In this document: piece after piece, positions 53,299-53,820 of the stretch
How the letters are laid out: the number at the start of each line of letters is the position of its first letter
Position numbering within the stretch: the first letter of the stretch is position 1
NCBI RefSeq assembly: GCF_000428065.1
Contig: NZ_ATZF01000001.1
Coordinates: forward strand, 1-53,820
Length of the DNA: 53,820 bases
Direction: 5' to 3'
Source of the DNA: Shimazuella kribbensis DSM 45090
Lineage (GTDB): Bacteria > Bacillota > Bacilli > Thermoactinomycetales > Thermoactinomycetaceae
The notes under the pieces: generated by a model
Databases searched by the model: none
What the model was told of the DNA's origin: nothing
What the model saw: only the letters and a program-made list of their open reading frames with translations
Position numbers and translations under genes: made by a program

Positions 53299-53323
53299 AG
53301 CCTCTCTTTTGGAGAGGCTTTTT
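53299..53323 (+). terminator. terminator of the DUF4190 gene
   Basis: AGCCTCTC-TTTTG-GAGAGGCT then TTTT. Confidence 0.85.
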
Positions 53324-53325
53324 CC

Positions 53326-53354
53326 TTTCCACTCCTAATAATCTAGTATATAAT
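53326..53354 (+). promoter_or_regulatory. promoter of the O-methyltransferase gene
   Basis: TTTCCA (53326-53331), 17-base spacer, consensus TATAAT (53349-53354). Confidence 0.5.
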
Positions 53355-53432
53355 AGGGAAACGATGTAGGCCCTTTGGCTCTAAATTTAGTTTATTACAA
53401 TGAATAGATGTAAGGTGGTATGCGAAAAACAC

Positions 53433-53459
53433 AAACACAATCCGTAGCTTGTGTTTTTT
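53433..53459 (+). terminator. terminator-like hairpin inside the leader of the O-methyltransferase gene
   Basis: AAACACAA-TCCGTAGC-TTGTGTTT then TTT, between the promoter and the start codon, so it may act as an attenuator. Confidence 0.5.
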
Positions 53460-53482
53460 CATAACTGAATGAGGAGAGCTAA

Positions 53483-53820
53483 ATGGATAAAACCAATTAC
53501 ATTCGTGATTTATTTGGAGAAGAAGATAAAATCTTAGCTTCTATTTCGCCCCGATTGGAAGAACTGGGATTACCGCTTATTTCTGTTCCACCTGAAGTGG
53601 GAAAATGGCTGACTATGTTGGTACGAATGACAGGAGCCACGAAGATTTTAGAAGTAGGGACGTTAGCAGGTTATAGTACTATATGTCTTGTTAGAGGGTT
53701 GAATCAAACAGGACACTGTACTACCATTGAGCTAAAGGAAGAACATACAAAGTTAGCAAGAGAACATTTAGCAAAAGCAGGTTTCTTAGATCGTGTTACA
53801 ACACTTGTGGGTGATGCATC
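53483..53820 (+). CDS. class I SAM-dependent O-methyltransferase (partial, cut by window end)
   Basis: The first 112 residues are visible. Starts MDKTNYIRDLFGEEDKILAS; contains PPEVGKWLTMLVRMTGA, motif I ILEVGTLAGYSTICL and TTIELKEEHTKLAREHL, the pattern of the methyltransf_3 (catechol/caffeoyl-CoA O-methyltransferase-like, YrrM) family. GAGGAGAG precedes the ATG. The catalytic metal ligands lie beyond the window. Confidence 0.85.
   Translation, partial: MDKTNYIRDLFGEEDKILASISPRLEELGLPLISVPPEVGKWLTMLVRMTGATKILEVGTLAGYSTICLVRGLNQTGHCTTIELKEEHTKLAREHLAKAGFLDRVTTLVGDA

Noticed and set aside
53414-53424. GGTGGTATGCG resembling a T-box core
   Set aside because: The leader from promoter to this point is only about 60 bases, too short for stem I and a specifier loop, and the core has mismatches.

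Overview
The window looks like the chromosome of a low-GC, endospore-forming member of the Bacillota, in the Bacillales. From gene order and several unusual traits I would guess the Thermoactinomycetaceae, but that is inference. The evidence for a spore former is an alpha/beta small acid-soluble spore protein, YqfC, YqfD and a YhcN/YlaJ-type lipoprotein. The gene order closely follows the Bacillus subtilis hrcA-dnaK / yqe / yqf / dnaG-sigA region. Most genes lie on the + strand.

Layout. (1) 1-6803: heat-shock operon hrcA - archaeal-type chaperonin - grpE - dnaK - dnaJ. It carries structured repeats at its front and a TnpB-less IS200/IS605-like relic between grpE and dnaK. (2) 6884-10011: prmA-rsmE-mtaB, rRNA, ribosomal-protein and tRNA modification. 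(3) 10098-13463: an accessory stretch with two GC-richer minus-strand genes (about 60% and 52% GC by hand count), a Nudix hydrolase and a Na/Pi-type transporter. (4) 13540-16944: HIT protein, rpsU-yqeY, and the NfeD-FloA membrane microdomain pair. (5) 16992-20072: a TetR regulator with two mirror-image operators and a PEP-synthase/Rph-like phosphotransferase. (6) 20224-28655: a small secreted protein, a SASP, then yqfC-yqfD-phoH-pgpH-ybeY-dgkA-era-yqzL-recO. (7) 28741-32616: an unknown helical protein, then a glycine T-box and glyQ-glyS. (8) 33148-37273: ccpN-yqfL-ppdK, a gluconeogenesis control unit in which ccpN appears to start at ATC. (9) 37673-40621: dnaG and the primary sigma factor. (10) 40835-48646: a cre-controlled acyl-CoA dehydrogenase, an acetyltransferase, an M1 peptidase, trmK-yqfO, a type A RNase P RNA and an M42 peptidase. 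(11) 48804-53820: DedA, FtsW/RodA family, YugP, a lipoprotein, a second IS605-like relic, gpsB, a DUF4190-type protein and the start of an O-methyltransferase.

How the genes work together. The first third is protein folding plus translation-factor modification. The middle couples envelope, c-di-AMP, ribosome maturation (YbeY, Era) and DNA repair (RecO) genes to sporulation genes. CcpN, YqfL and PPDK form a self-contained control unit for the pyruvate/PEP branch point. The main surprises are the group II/III-like chaperonin in the hsp70 operon, a family of three-hairpin repeats confined here to hrcA-rsmE boundaries, two omegaRNA-like elements without a nuclease gene, and a type A RNase P RNA in an apparent Bacillales genome. 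No CRISPR array, tRNA or rRNA gene was seen.
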